A stretch of 64,000 nucleotides of DNA from Polyangiaceae bacterium. Lineage in GTDB: Bacteria > Myxococcota_A > Polyangia > Polyangiales > Polyangiaceae. A model generated the notes under the pieces. It ran no database searches and was not told where the DNA came from. It saw nothing but the letters and a program-made list of their open reading frames with translations. Shown here piece by piece: positions 8,160 through 17,249 of this stretch. Numbering within the stretch: the stretch's first letter is position 1; every line of letters begins with the position of its first letter. The stretch lies in assembly GCA_016715885.1 (NCBI GenBank), contig JADJXL010000002.1, positions 124,001-188,000 on the forward strand, read 5' to 3'. The translations under genes and the position numbers were made by a program.

Positions 8160-11100
8160 TTGGGCAAAGGCGCACCCACAAAGGCCGAGCAGGTTTTGAA
8201 TGACAGACGCGAATATTGGCGCGCGCTCGGAGATCTCGCAGGTGAGAATTCGGCTGATGGGCGCGCCGAATTTCCCGTGGGCGGAGACAGTCGTCCGGAC
8301 GAACCGTCCAGGCGTCGTTTTCTCGAATTGATCGGTGCCAGCATGGCGCTCGCCGGCGTGACCGGTTGCGTCAAGGATCCCATTGAAAAGATTCTTCCGT
8401 ATACCGTGAGGCCGCCCGAAGTGACTCCGGGCGTATCCCAGTATTACGCGACGAGCATGACGTTGCACGGGTACGCGACGGGCCTGCTCGTCGAAAGTCG
8501 TGAAGGGCGCCCCATCAAAATCGAGGGCAATCCGCTGCATCCTGCGAGCCTTGGTGCGACCGGCGCATTCGAGCAAGCGTCGATTCTCGATTTGTACGAT
8601 CCGCATCGCGCGCGCGGCGGTTTGCATCGAGGTCAGCTTCGGCCATGGGACGAGATTGCAGCATTTCTTGCGAGCCCGCGACCCGATGGCGGTGCTGGCC
8701 TCAGAATTTTGCTCGAACCGACGGCTTCGCCGCTCACCGGCGAGCTTCTCACGAGGCTGCTCCAGCGGTACCCGAGAGCTCGCATTACGTTTTACTCGCC
8801 AATCCACGTGAATGCGAGCATCGATGGAGCTGCGATGGCGTATGGTCAGCGTCTTCAGACGCATTACGACTTTTCGCGCGCATCCGTGATCGTTTCCCTC
8901 GATGGGGACTTTCTCTCGTCGATGCCCATGCACGTGCGTTACGCGAACGACTTCGCGCAGCGGCGTAGGCCGAGCTGGCCAAATCCGACCATGAATCGAT
9001 TGTATGTCGTCGAAAGCAACATCAGCTCGACGGGCAGCATCGCCGATCATCGAATTCGTCGGCTTCCGAGTGAAATCGGGACTTTTGCTGCTGCACTTGC
9101 GGCTGAGATCGTGCTCGGGGAAGGCGCGCCAGGGGGTATGGCGACGGGCGAATCCATTGCTGCGCTCAGGCCGTTTGTAGGTCGCGAGGATCGGGCCGTC
9201 ATTCGGCCCATTGCGCGCGATTTGCGGCGCGCCGGTGCAAGCGGCGTCGTCGTCGTGGGGGACGAGCAGCCCGCGCACGTGCATGCGCTCGGCGCGCTCA
9301 TGAACGCGGCACTTGGCAATGGCGGCGGCGCGATGTTCACCACGGCGCCCGTGCACGTCGATATGGGTGCGTCGCAACAAACCTTCGCGGAGCTCGTTGC
9401 CGAAATGAAGGGCGGAGGTGTCGACACGCTCGTCATTTTGGATGGAAATCCGGTCTATTCGGCGTCCGGCGACATTTCTTTTGCCGACGCCATGCGACGC
9501 GTGCCGAACACGATTCACCTCGGAATGCATGTCGATGAAACCGCCGCTCTTGCGACATGGTTCGTCCCAGCAGCACATTACCTCGAATCATGGGGGGACG
9601 CTCGGTCCTTCGATGGCACTGCATCGATTGTACAGCCACTCATTCGACCCCTTTTCGGTGGACATACTTCAGCAGAGATGTTGGCTGCGCTCACGGGGAA
9701 TCTAACGCCGAACGGGTACAATATTCTTCGAGAAACGTGGCGGTCGAGGTTTGGCGCAGCCAATTTCGATTCGCATTGGGAAGCTGCATTGCGTCGAGGT
9801 GTCATCGTGGGGACGGCGGCACCGCGGACCCTGGCGACAGTAAAAGCCGGTGCTGGTCGAGCGACGATCGAAGCCCTTGCAGCGAGCGCTCACGCGACTG
9901 CCGGAACGTATGAAGTCTCGTTCCGTGCCGATCATCGAGTATTCGATGGTCGCTACGCCAGCAATCCCTGGCTACAGGAATTGCCCGAGCCGATGACGTC
10001 GCTCACGTGGGGCAATGCGGCGCGCATGAGCGTGAAAACGGCGCGCGAGCTTGGCGTGACAAACGGTGACCTCGTCGAATTGGCCGCGGCGCATGCACCG
10101 AGCATCGTCGCACCGGGTGCGGACGCGACGGGACCGAGCATCGTATTGCCTGCGCTCGTCGTTCCCGGTCACGCCGACGGCGCCATTTCATTGTCGCTCG
10201 GTTATGGCCGAAAGGTGGGTAGCCCCATTGCAGTGGGGGTTGGGACCAACGTCGCACCATTACGTTCGGGTGATGGATATATTCGCAGCGGAATCGTGGC
10301 GCGACGCAAAGAAGGCCACGTCGACCTCGCATTGACGCAGACTCACTGGAACATGCACGGCCGCCCCATCGTCTTGTCGGCGACGCTTCCAGAATATCAG
10401 TCGAATCCAGCGTTCACCGCGCATCATCGGGGACGGGTGCTTTCGATTCTCCCCGCCGTCGAGACCAACGGCGAAAAGTGGGCAATGACGATCGACACAT
10501 CCATATGCACCGGGTGCAGCTCGTGTGTCGTTGCTTGCCAGGCGGAAAACAACATTCCCGTCGTCGGTCCCGAGCAGGTCATGCTCAGTCGCGAAATGCA
10601 TTGGCTCCGCATCGACACATATTTTTCAGGCGCACCCGAAGTGCCTTCGGTCGTACATCAACCGATGCTTTGCCAACATTGCGAGAAAGCGCCTTGCGAA
10701 TACGTTTGTCCCGTCAATGCGACCGTTCACAGCCCCGACGGGCTCAATGAGATGGTCTACAATCGGTGCATCGGCACCCGGTTTTGCTCGAACAACTGCC
10801 CCTACAAGGTGCGCAGGTTCAACTTTTTCGACTGGATGGAGGAACGTGCGTCGCTCAATGGCGACGTCAGAAAACTCCAAAAAAATCCCGATGTCACCGT
10901 ACGCGAACGAGGCGTCATGGAAAAATGCACATTCTGCGTACAACGCATTCGTCGAGCCGAGATCGAAGCGAGCATCGAACGTCGGAGCATTCGTCCTGGC
11001 GAAGTGGTTCCGGCTTGCGCCGGTGCATGTCCGACGCGCGCCATTCAATTCGGATCCCTCATGCACAAGGAAACACCCATGACCCTTTGGCGTGACGAAC

Positions 11101-11192
11101 CCAGGAATTATTCCGTATTGCACGAGCTCGGTACCCAGCCGCGCGTCCAATACTTGGCGATGATCAAGAACCCGAATCCGGAGATGGCATGA
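8160..11192 (+). CDS. actB: Alternative complex III subunit B, molybdopterin-oxidoreductase-like plus iron-sulfur
   Basis: 1010 aa starting at TTG 8160, supported by GGTAGGAGG directly upstream. A twin-arginine-type signal occurs about residues 42-60 (RRRFLELIGASMALAG). Residues about 60-750 are related to the catalytic subunit of molybdopterin oxidoreductases, which in known ActB proteins lacks the cofactor. From about residue 775 comes a ferredoxin-type part with cysteine clusters CTGCSSCVVAC, CQHCEKAPCEYVC, CIGTRFCSNNC, CTFC and CAGAC, consistent with the three [4Fe-4S] and one [3Fe-4S] clusters described for ActB. The fused form is usual. It overlaps actC by ATGA. Confidence 0.93.
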   Translation: MGKGAPTKAEQVLNDRREYWRALGDLAGENSADGRAEFPVGGDSRPDEPSRRRFLELIGASMALAGVTGCVKDPIEKILPYTVRPPEVTPGVSQYYATSMTLHGYATGLLVESREGRPIKIEGNPLHPASLGATGAFEQASILDLYDPHRARGGLHRGQLRPWDEIAAFLASPRPDGGAGLRILLEPTASPLTGELLTRLLQRYPRARITFYSPIHVNASIDGAAMAYGQRLQTHYDFSRASVIVSLDGDFLSSMPMHVRYANDFAQRRRPSWPNPTMNRLYVVESNISSTGSIADHRIRRLPSEIGTFAAALAAEIVLGEGAPGGMATGESIAALRPFVGREDRAVIRPIARDLRRAGASGVVVVGDEQPAHVHALGALMNAALGNGGGAMFTTAPVHVDMGASQQTFAELVAEMKGGGVDTLVILDGNPVYSASGDISFADAMRRVPNTIHLGMHVDETAALATWFVPAAHYLESWGDARSFDGTASIVQPLIRPLFGGHTSAEMLAALTGNLTPNGYNILRETWRSRFGAANFDSHWEAALRRGVIVGTAAPRTLATVKAGAGRATIEALAASAHATAGTYEVSFRADHRVFDGRYASNPWLQELPEPMTSLTWGNAARMSVKTARELGVTNGDLVELAAAHAPSIVAPGADATGPSIVLPALVVPGHADGAISLSLGYGRKVGSPIAVGVGTNVAPLRSGDGYIRSGIVARRKEGHVDLALTQTHWNMHGRPIVLSATLPEYQSNPAFTAHHRGRVLSILPAVETNGEKWAMTIDTSICTGCSSCVVACQAENNIPVVGPEQVMLSREMHWLRIDTYFSGAPEVPSVVHQPMLCQHCEKAPCEYVCPVNATVHSPDGLNEMVYNRCIGTRFCSNNCPYKVRRFNFFDWMEERASLNGDVRKLQKNPDVTVRERGVMEKCTFCVQRIRRAEIEASIERRSIRPGEVVPACAGACPTRAIQFGSLMHKETPMTLWRDEPRNYSVLHELGTQPRVQYLAMIKNPNPEMA

Positions 11193-12541
11193 TGACGACC
11201 GAAAGCGTGCTCATCGGTCGGCCCTCGGACGCCGAGCTTTCTGATCAGCTCCTCGGAACGGCCTGGCGGCCATGGCGCAAATTGGGATGGATCGTTTATC
11301 TCATTGGTATTGCCGGAGCGATCTCCTTGGTGACGGGAATTACTCTTACCGTCACATACGGCATTGGAATGTGGGGAAACAACATTCCGGTCGGCTGGGG
11401 GTTTGGCATCATCAACTTCGTCTGGTGGATTGGTATTGGCCACGCAGGCACGTTCATTTCCGCCATTCTCTTGTTACTCGAGCAGCGGTGGCGAACGAGC
11501 ATCAATCGATTTGCCGAGGCCATGACGTTGTTCGCGGTTTTGCAGGCGGCGCTTTTTCCCGTCCTGCATTTGGGTCGTCCATGGCTTGCGTATTGGATCA
11601 TTCCGTATCCCTCCACCATGCAAGTCTGGCCGCAGTTCAAAAGCGCTCTGCCCTGGGACGCTGCTGCGATTACGACATATTTTACGGTATCGCTCGTCTT
11701 TTGGTATACCGGATTGATTCCCGATCTCGCGGCCGCGCGCGACCGAGCTCCCACGCGCGCCAAGCGAATCGCCTACGGCATCTTCGCGCTCGGTTTTTCC
11801 GGCGCCGCGAGCTCGTATCGCCATTACCGCATCGTATACGGATTGCTCGCGGGTTTGTCCACGCCGCTCGTTTTGTCCGTCCATTCGATCGTCAGCTCGG
11901 ACTTCGCCACGACGCTCGTGCCCGGCTGGCATTCGACCATTTTTCCGCCATTCTTTGTCGCCGGAGCCATTTTTTCCGGATTCGGAATGGTTCTGACGCT
12001 CATCATACCCGTGCGAAGCCTCTTCAAGCTCGAGAACGTCATCACGAAGAGACACCTCGACAACCTTGCCAAGATGCTGCTCGTGACGAGCATGATATTG
12101 ACCTACTCGTACATCCTCGAATTCTTCGTCGCTTGGTACAGCGGCGATGAATATGAAATTTATCAGTTTTTCGAGGCGCGATTGCACGGTCCTGGTGCCT
12201 GGGTCTTTTACACCATGATCATCTGCAACGTGCTCGTGCCGCAAGTGTTTTGGTCGAAATGGGCACGCAGCAGCTTGGGGGTGCTCTGGTTTGCGTCGAT
12301 ATTGGTGAACGTCGGCATGTGGGCCGAGCGGTTCGTCATCATCGTCATTGGCCTCCAGCGTGACTATTTGCCCTCGGCGTGGCACGTCTTCACCCCGACA
12401 CCGACCGATTGGTCCATTTTCCTTGGCACGATAGGGTTCTTCCTCCTTCTCTTCTCGCTCTTTCTACGCTTCGTCCCCTTCGTTCCGCTCACGGAAGTCA
12501 AAGAGATGAAGCACGAAATGTCGCATGAGGAGGGACATTGA
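11189..12541 (+). CDS. actC: Alternative complex III subunit C, NrfD/PsrC-like membrane protein
   Basis: 450 aa with about ten membrane helices of the NrfD/PsrC family, for example IVYLIGIAGAISLVTGITLT and WWIGIGHAGTFISAILLL. The WIGIGHAGT segment is where this family contacts quinol. It is the quinol-oxidising membrane subunit that pairs with the iron-sulfur part of ActB. Its ATG overlaps the actB stop (ATGA), implying translational coupling. The C-terminus is short, charged and Glu/His-rich and its coding DNA contains the ribosome site for actD. Confidence 0.93.
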   Translation: MMTTESVLIGRPSDAELSDQLLGTAWRPWRKLGWIVYLIGIAGAISLVTGITLTVTYGIGMWGNNIPVGWGFGIINFVWWIGIGHAGTFISAILLLLEQRWRTSINRFAEAMTLFAVLQAALFPVLHLGRPWLAYWIIPYPSTMQVWPQFKSALPWDAAAITTYFTVSLVFWYTGLIPDLAAARDRAPTRAKRIAYGIFALGFSGAASSYRHYRIVYGLLAGLSTPLVLSVHSIVSSDFATTLVPGWHSTIFPPFFVAGAIFSGFGMVLTLIIPVRSLFKLENVITKRHLDNLAKMLLVTSMILTYSYILEFFVAWYSGDEYEIYQFFEARLHGPGAWVFYTMIICNVLVPQVFWSKWARSSLGVLWFASILVNVGMWAERFVIIVIGLQRDYLPSAWHVFTPTPTDWSIFLGTIGFFLLLFSLFLRFVPFVPLTEVKEMKHEMSHEEGH

Positions 12542-12542
12542 A

Positions 12543-13109
12543 ATGGCCGCGAAGCTGAAAGCCGGCATCGTCGCAGAATTCGATACGCACGAACGTATCG
12601 TACATGCAGCCCGCGAGCTGCGTGCCGAGGGGTACGTCAAGGTCGATGCGCACACGCCGTATCCCATGCGAGAATTGGAGAGCGCCCTTGGAATGCCGCG
12701 TTCGCCCATCAATTGGCTCGCTTTTGCAGGCGGGCTGATGGGAGCAACCGGGGCCTATGTTCTTCAATGGTGGACGAGCGCCGTCGATTATCGCCTCAAT
12801 GTGGGTGGAAGGCCCGCGCATGCAGCTCCGGCTTTCGTTCCCATTACATTCGAAATGGCCGTGCTCTTCTCGGCGCTCACGGCCGTCATCACGCTCGCCG
12901 TGTGGTCGAAATTGCCCGCGCTTTGGCAGCCGGTATTCGAAGTGCAGGGGTTCGAGCGTGCGAGCATCGATCGTTTTTTCCTTTGGATATCGGAAGAGGA
13001 CGTGGCTTTCCACCCGACGTTGACCCCGCAGCTCCTTTTCGAGCTCGGTGCATTGCGCGTCGTGCCCGCAGGGCTCACGGAAAAACATGCTTGGGGAGGC
13101 CACACGTGA
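12543..13109 (+). CDS. actD: Alternative complex III subunit D (DUF3341)
   Basis: 188 aa from ATG 12543; GAGGAGGGA eight bases upstream rules out the earlier in-frame start at 12525. An N-terminal soluble domain (AEFDTHERIVHAARELRAEGY, then DAHTPYPM) is followed by two membrane helices around residues 55-80 and 100-125. This matches DUF3341/ActD, a structural subunit anchored on the ActC/ActF side. The last four bases overlap the actE start (GTGA). Confidence 0.9.
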   Translation: MAAKLKAGIVAEFDTHERIVHAARELRAEGYVKVDAHTPYPMRELESALGMPRSPINWLAFAGGLMGATGAYVLQWWTSAVDYRLNVGGRPAHAAPAFVPITFEMAVLFSALTAVITLAVWSKLPALWQPVFEVQGFERASIDRFFLWISEEDVAFHPTLTPQLLFELGALRVVPAGLTEKHAWGGHT

Positions 13110-13717
13110 ACCACTCGATATACCTGATGGTGGGCCTAGCTGGGCTTTCGCTTTGCCACCTGGGATGCGAAAACTCCGGTCCCAGCCGCGATTTGGAGCG
13201 TATGGTGAATCAGCCCTATTACCAATACTACGAGCCGAGCGAATTCTTTCCTGATGGCCGCGCCATGCGTCATCCACCCGAGGGGACGATGCCCGCCGAT
13301 CGCATCGAAATGCCTGAGGCCCTCGAGCAAGGCATGGTAAACGGCGCGTATGTCGACAAAAACCCGGTCTTGCTGACGCCGCTATTCGTTCAAATGGGCC
13401 GAAATCGATTCGAAGTTTTCTGCGGTTCGTGCCACGGTGTGCTCGGAAATGGCGTCAGTGTCGTCGCAAGTAAAATGACGTTGCGCCCGCCGCCGAGCCT
13501 CGTTTCGGACCGCATTCAGCAATTTCCCGATGGAAGAATTTATCGGGTGATTACGGAAGGATATGGTTTGATGCCGACGTATTCGCAAGAGCTCGAGGTC
13601 GTGGAGCGGTGGGCGGTCGTCGCGTACGTGCGAGCCCTCGGCCTTCACGCCGCTGGAGTTCCGATGGATCGCTTGCCGGAGCCCATTCGAGCTCGGGCGG
13701 AGGAAGCATTGAAATGA
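13106..13717 (+). CDS. actE: Alternative complex III subunit E, monohaem cytochrome c lipoprotein
   Basis: 203 aa from GTG 13106, with GGGGAGG upstream. The N-terminus is a lipoprotein signal ending HLGC. A single haem site CGSCH lies about residue 110, with a candidate axial Met in GYGLMPTYS. In known complexes ActE is the periplasmic monohaem cytochrome and a likely electron exit to the oxidase. The DPFYQ-type loop of ActE is present as NQPYYQYYEPSEFF. It overlaps actD and actF by four bases each. Confidence 0.9.
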   Translation: MNHSIYLMVGLAGLSLCHLGCENSGPSRDLERMVNQPYYQYYEPSEFFPDGRAMRHPPEGTMPADRIEMPEALEQGMVNGAYVDKNPVLLTPLFVQMGRNRFEVFCGSCHGVLGNGVSVVASKMTLRPPPSLVSDRIQQFPDGRIYRVITEGYGLMPTYSQELEVVERWAVVAYVRALGLHAAGVPMDRLPEPIRARAEEALK

Positions 13718-14898
13718 ATCCCGAGCGAACTGTGTTTTACGGTGGTGGCCGCGTCATTGCCGGGGGCCTCGTTGCATTCGTTCTCGGCGGCGCGGCGCTC
13801 GTATTCGGCGCTTTGACCCGACCACAATACGTGTACCACGCCTATTTGTCGGCTTTTGCGTGGATTTTGTCCACGGCACTCGGAGCGCTCATTTTTCTGA
13901 TGATCGTACACGCGATGGACGCCAAGTGGCCCGTGGCCATTCGGCGCGTCGTCGAATCGATCGTCGGCATACTCCCTCTGACGATCGTGCTCTTCATACC
14001 CATCGCAATCGGAGTCGAACGAATCTTTCCGTGGACACATCCCGAGGCCGCGCATGACGCGCACATGCACGAGCTTCTCGAGCATCAACGCCCGTATTTG
14101 AACACTCCATCGTTTTTCGTACGGGCAGCCTTGTATTTCGCCCTATGGATAGGCGCTGGGATGCTGCTCCGGAAATGGTCGCTGCGTCAAGACATGGCGC
14201 CGAACATCGAGCAAAAGACGCGTTCGCGTATTCTTTCGGTCGTGGCGCTATTTCCCGTCAGCCTTGCGCTCACGTTCGCATCGTTCGACTGGCTCATGTC
14301 CCTGACTCCGTCGTGGTATTCGACCATGTTTGGAGTGTATTGGTTTGCCGGTGGGTTTGTCGGCGCCATATCGCTCATCGTACTCGTCACGGCATTCTTG
14401 CAAGAAGCCGGTATGCTCGCGCGAGTCACCCGATCGCATTATTACGCCCTCGGACGGTTGATGCTCGCATTTACCATCTTTTGGGCGTATGCAGCATACT
14501 TCCAGTTGTTCCTCATTTGGATTACCGACAAGCCACAGGAAGTCGTTTTTTACACCATGCGGGCCACGAAGGAATGGCTTCCGTTCAGCATTGCCCTTGC
14601 GGTGATTCATTTCGTGCTGCCGTTTTTCGTGCTCCTGTCGTACCGCGTCAAACAGAGTCCCAGAACGCTGGCTCCCATTGCGGCTTGGGTGCTCCTCGCG
14701 CATTGGGTCGACATGGAATGGCTCGTGATGCCTGCGGTTCGTCCCATGGGTCCCGTGATTCATTGGACCGACGTGGCCGCGTTCGTTTGCCTTGGGGGCG
14801 CGGCGTTTGCATTCGGTGCATACCGACTCCGTGGCCATTCGATATTCCCGAAAAACGACCCGGCCATCGATGCGGCATTCCGTTACGAGAGCATGTGA
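13714..14898 (+). CDS. actF: Alternative complex III subunit F, second NrfD-like membrane protein
   Basis: 394 aa with about ten helices, distantly like ActC. Recognisable features are YHAYLSAFAWILSTALGALIF near the start, LFPVSLALTFASFDWLMSL in the middle and FPWTHPEAAHD with a His-rich loop. It is the second membrane-integral subunit and in described structures is proposed to take part in proton translocation. Start at ATG 13714 overlaps the actE stop; the small membrane gene follows one base after the stop. Confidence 0.9.
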   Translation: MNPERTVFYGGGRVIAGGLVAFVLGGAALVFGALTRPQYVYHAYLSAFAWILSTALGALIFLMIVHAMDAKWPVAIRRVVESIVGILPLTIVLFIPIAIGVERIFPWTHPEAAHDAHMHELLEHQRPYLNTPSFFVRAALYFALWIGAGMLLRKWSLRQDMAPNIEQKTRSRILSVVALFPVSLALTFASFDWLMSLTPSWYSTMFGVYWFAGGFVGAISLIVLVTAFLQEAGMLARVTRSHYYALGRLMLAFTIFWAYAAYFQLFLIWITDKPQEVVFYTMRATKEWLPFSIALAVIHFVLPFFVLLSYRVKQSPRTLAPIAAWVLLAHWVDMEWLVMPAVRPMGPVIHWTDVAAFVCLGGAAFAFGAYRLRGHSIFPKNDPAIDAAFRYESM

Positions 14899-14899
14899 T

Positions 14900-15271
14900 A
14901 TGAACGAAACCAAGATACACGAAAACGTGCGCCAGGAAGAGGACATTTTGCCGCCCCGGTTGATCCTCTACGTCATCTTGGCCGCGACCGCATTTTCCCT
15001 CTTGCTCGTGGGCATTTCGCACGGCATGCTGCGCGCGCGCGAGCAGGTATTGAGGCCGAGCGGCAAGTTTCCCGAGCAATCACTGGGACCCATCGTCGAA
15101 CGCTCCAACGTGTACGAGGATCTCTTTGGTAACATCGGGTTCGGTCAGGTCGACGCGCGCGCCGGGCGCCAATCCCTCGAACGTTTTGAATGGGTCGATC
15201 AGCAGAAACGCGTCGTTCGGGTGCCGATTGATACGGCCATCGAGCTTCATGTGCATTCTGCCGGTCACTGA
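14900..15271 (+). CDS. Small single-helix membrane protein of the act/cox operon
   Basis: 123 aa. One membrane helix (about residues 20-42, LILYVILAATAFSLLLVGIS) is followed by a soluble tail ending HSAGH. Position between actF and the SCO gene is where other act operons carry small accessory subunits (ActG or similar), but I cannot align it to one. The tail has a pattern like WVDQQKRVVRVPIDTAIELH, also seen in proteins of unknown function next to bacterial SCO genes. Likely an assembly or structural accessory of the Act-caa3 assembly. Confidence 0.65.
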   Translation: MNETKIHENVRQEEDILPPRLILYVILAATAFSLLLVGISHGMLRAREQVLRPSGKFPEQSLGPIVERSNVYEDLFGNIGFGQVDARAGRQSLERFEWVDQQKRVVRVPIDTAIELHVHSAGH

Positions 15272-15321
15272 GCGAGCGCAATGTAAAGCCGCTGTAAATT
15301 GAATCGACGCCTGGGGGGGCA

Positions 15322-16146
15322 ATGGTAACTCGAGTCGGCTGGTCCATCGCGATATCGGTAAGTTTGGCGTCCAGTGCAGCGATGGCTGACGGCGCAGACC
15401 GATTGCCTCCGCCCGTTACTCCCGTGGCGGACGTGGAAGAACACCTCGGCGCGCTCGTTCCGCCCGATATCGCACTTCAGGACGAATCCGGAAAAGACGT
15501 AACGACCGGCGAGCTTTTCGGGAGCGACCGGCCCGTCGTCCTCGTCATGGCCTATTACCGTTGCCCCATGCTTTGCCCGATCTTGCTCCGCGGCGTCTCC
15601 AAAGGCCTCGAGGATGCCGGGTTTGTCATGGGCAAAGACTACCGACTCGTTACCGTCAGCATCGATCCCGAGGATACGCCGACGGACGCAAAAAAACGCA
15701 AAGAAACGTTGATTGCGAAAGCGGGGCCCGATGTCGATGCCGGGGCGCGGTTCGTCGTCGGGAGCGAAAAAGCCACCCGTGCCGTTGCGGATGCGGTTGG
15801 ATTTCGTTACGGGTACGATTCTTCGAGCTCGCAATATTCCCACCCGGCCGTCGTTACGGTTCTTTCTGCAGGTGGACGAATATCGCGTTATCTCTATGGG
15901 GTCGAGCCATCGGCGCGTGACTTGCGCTTCGCATTGCTCGAAGCGGCCGATGGCAAGATTGGCACCATCGTCGATCGCGTGATCGTCACCTGTTACCGAT
16001 TCGATCCTGCAACGCGCCGATATGGTCCTTACATTGCTGGCTTCTTCCGCATTGGATCATTGCTGATTCTGTGTGTCGTTGGCACCAGCCTCGGCCTGCT
16101 CTGGCGCATCGAGCGCCGGCGCAACAGCGGGAAGGATTCGCCATGA
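15322..16146 (+). CDS. SCO1/SenC copper chaperone
   Basis: 274 aa. N-terminal signal (ISVSLASSAAMA), a thioredoxin-like domain with the copper-binding CPMLC (CxxxC, about residues 81-85) and the conserved later His in SQYSHPAVV. A C-terminal membrane helix (about residues 240-262) is typical of the longer bacterial forms. SCO proteins deliver copper to the CuA site of cytochrome oxidase subunit II. Fits its position: the stop overlaps coxB by ATGA. Confidence 0.9.
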   Translation: MVTRVGWSIAISVSLASSAAMADGADRLPPPVTPVADVEEHLGALVPPDIALQDESGKDVTTGELFGSDRPVVLVMAYYRCPMLCPILLRGVSKGLEDAGFVMGKDYRLVTVSIDPEDTPTDAKKRKETLIAKAGPDVDAGARFVVGSEKATRAVADAVGFRYGYDSSSSQYSHPAVVTVLSAGGRISRYLYGVEPSARDLRFALLEAADGKIGTIVDRVIVTCYRFDPATRRYGPYIAGFFRIGSLLILCVVGTSLGLLWRIERRRNSGKDSP

Positions 16147-17249
16147 ACGAATTGCTCCGTCGCATTTTGTTTTTGCCACCTCAAGCCTCCACCGTCGCCG
16201 CTGAAATCGACGGACTGCATTACTTCGTCATCATCGTGACGATGCTCGGAGCCGTGGCGGTGACGCTCGTCGGCGGGTATTTCCTCATTCGTTATCGAAG
16301 GCGATTTGGGCGAATCGTGGGCACCCACCGCAAACCTCCGAGCCCAATACCATTTTGGACCGAGGTGATGGTCGTCGTTGGGCTCTTCGGAATATTCATC
16401 ACGTGGTGGGTGATAGGGTTTCGCCAATACATGCGCTTACGCGTCGCGCCCGAAGGAGCGCTCGAAATCTATGTCACGGGAAAACAATGGATGTGGAAAT
16501 TCGCATATCCAGAGGGCGCCAATTCAATTTCGACGTTGTACGTGCCGGCGGGGCGGCCCGTCAAGCTGATCCTCGCTTCTCGGGACGTCATTCACAGCTT
16601 CTTCGTGCCCGACTTCCGAGTGAAACAAGACGCCGTTCCAGGTCGGCTCACGACAATGTGGTTCGAAGCAAAAGAACCCGGCAGGCACGATATTTATTGC
16701 ACTGAATATTGTGGCGTGAGTCATTCCACGATGCGCGGCGAGGTCGTCGTCTTATCGCCAGCGGATTACGAGCGCTGGCTTCGCGGTGCGGCTCCCGAGC
16801 AGCAGTTGGCCGGCCAAGTCGCCGAGCGACCGGCCATCGTCGGCAGATACTCGCCCGCCGAGCCGATCAGTATGGTGCGTCAAGGCGAAATTGCCGCGAG
16901 TCAACTGGGCTGCTTGCGATGCCATTCCCTCGACGGCAGCCAGCATCTCGGTCCTACGTGGGCGGGGATGTACGGTTCGACCGTTCCCCTGGCCCAAGGT
17001 GGCACCGTTTTCGTGGACGAGGCGTACATCACGGAATCCATCATGGACCCCATGGCCAAGCTTCACGCGGGCTTTCAGCCAATCATGCCGAGCTATTTCG
17101 GTAGCATGCGACCTGCAGAATCAGCGGCCATCGTCGAATTGATCAAAAGCTTGCGAGACGTTCGTCCCCCGCCTGGTGGTGGGCTCCCCGGGGGAATCGT
17201 CATTACGCCCAATGGCACGATCGAGCAGGTTCCGGAGGTAAAACCATGA
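16143..17249 (+). CDS. coxB: caa3 oxidase subunit II with fused cytochrome c
   Basis: 368 aa. Two N-terminal helices (about residues 25-50 and 75-97), a cupredoxin domain with the CuA ligands in CTEYCGVSHSTM, and a C-terminal cytochrome c domain with CLRCH (about residue 257) and a candidate Met ligand in QPIMPSYF. The fused haem c defines a caa3-type enzyme, which takes electrons directly from a periplasmic donor such as ActE. It overlaps SCO and coxA by ATGA at each end. Confidence 0.95.
   Translation: MNELLRRILFLPPQASTVAAEIDGLHYFVIIVTMLGAVAVTLVGGYFLIRYRRRFGRIVGTHRKPPSPIPFWTEVMVVVGLFGIFITWWVIGFRQYMRLRVAPEGALEIYVTGKQWMWKFAYPEGANSISTLYVPAGRPVKLILASRDVIHSFFVPDFRVKQDAVPGRLTTMWFEAKEPGRHDIYCTEYCGVSHSTMRGEVVVLSPADYERWLRGAAPEQQLAGQVAERPAIVGRYSPAEPISMVRQGEIAASQLGCLRCHSLDGSQHLGPTWAGMYGSTVPLAQGGTVFVDEAYITESIMDPMAKLHAGFQPIMPSYFGSMRPAESAAIVELIKSLRDVRPPPGGGLPGGIVITPNGTIEQVPEVKP

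Noticed and set aside
7488..9578. A 696-residue - strand frame opposite actA/actB
   Set aside because: Arg/His-rich translation without domain pattern; the + strand genes are unambiguous.
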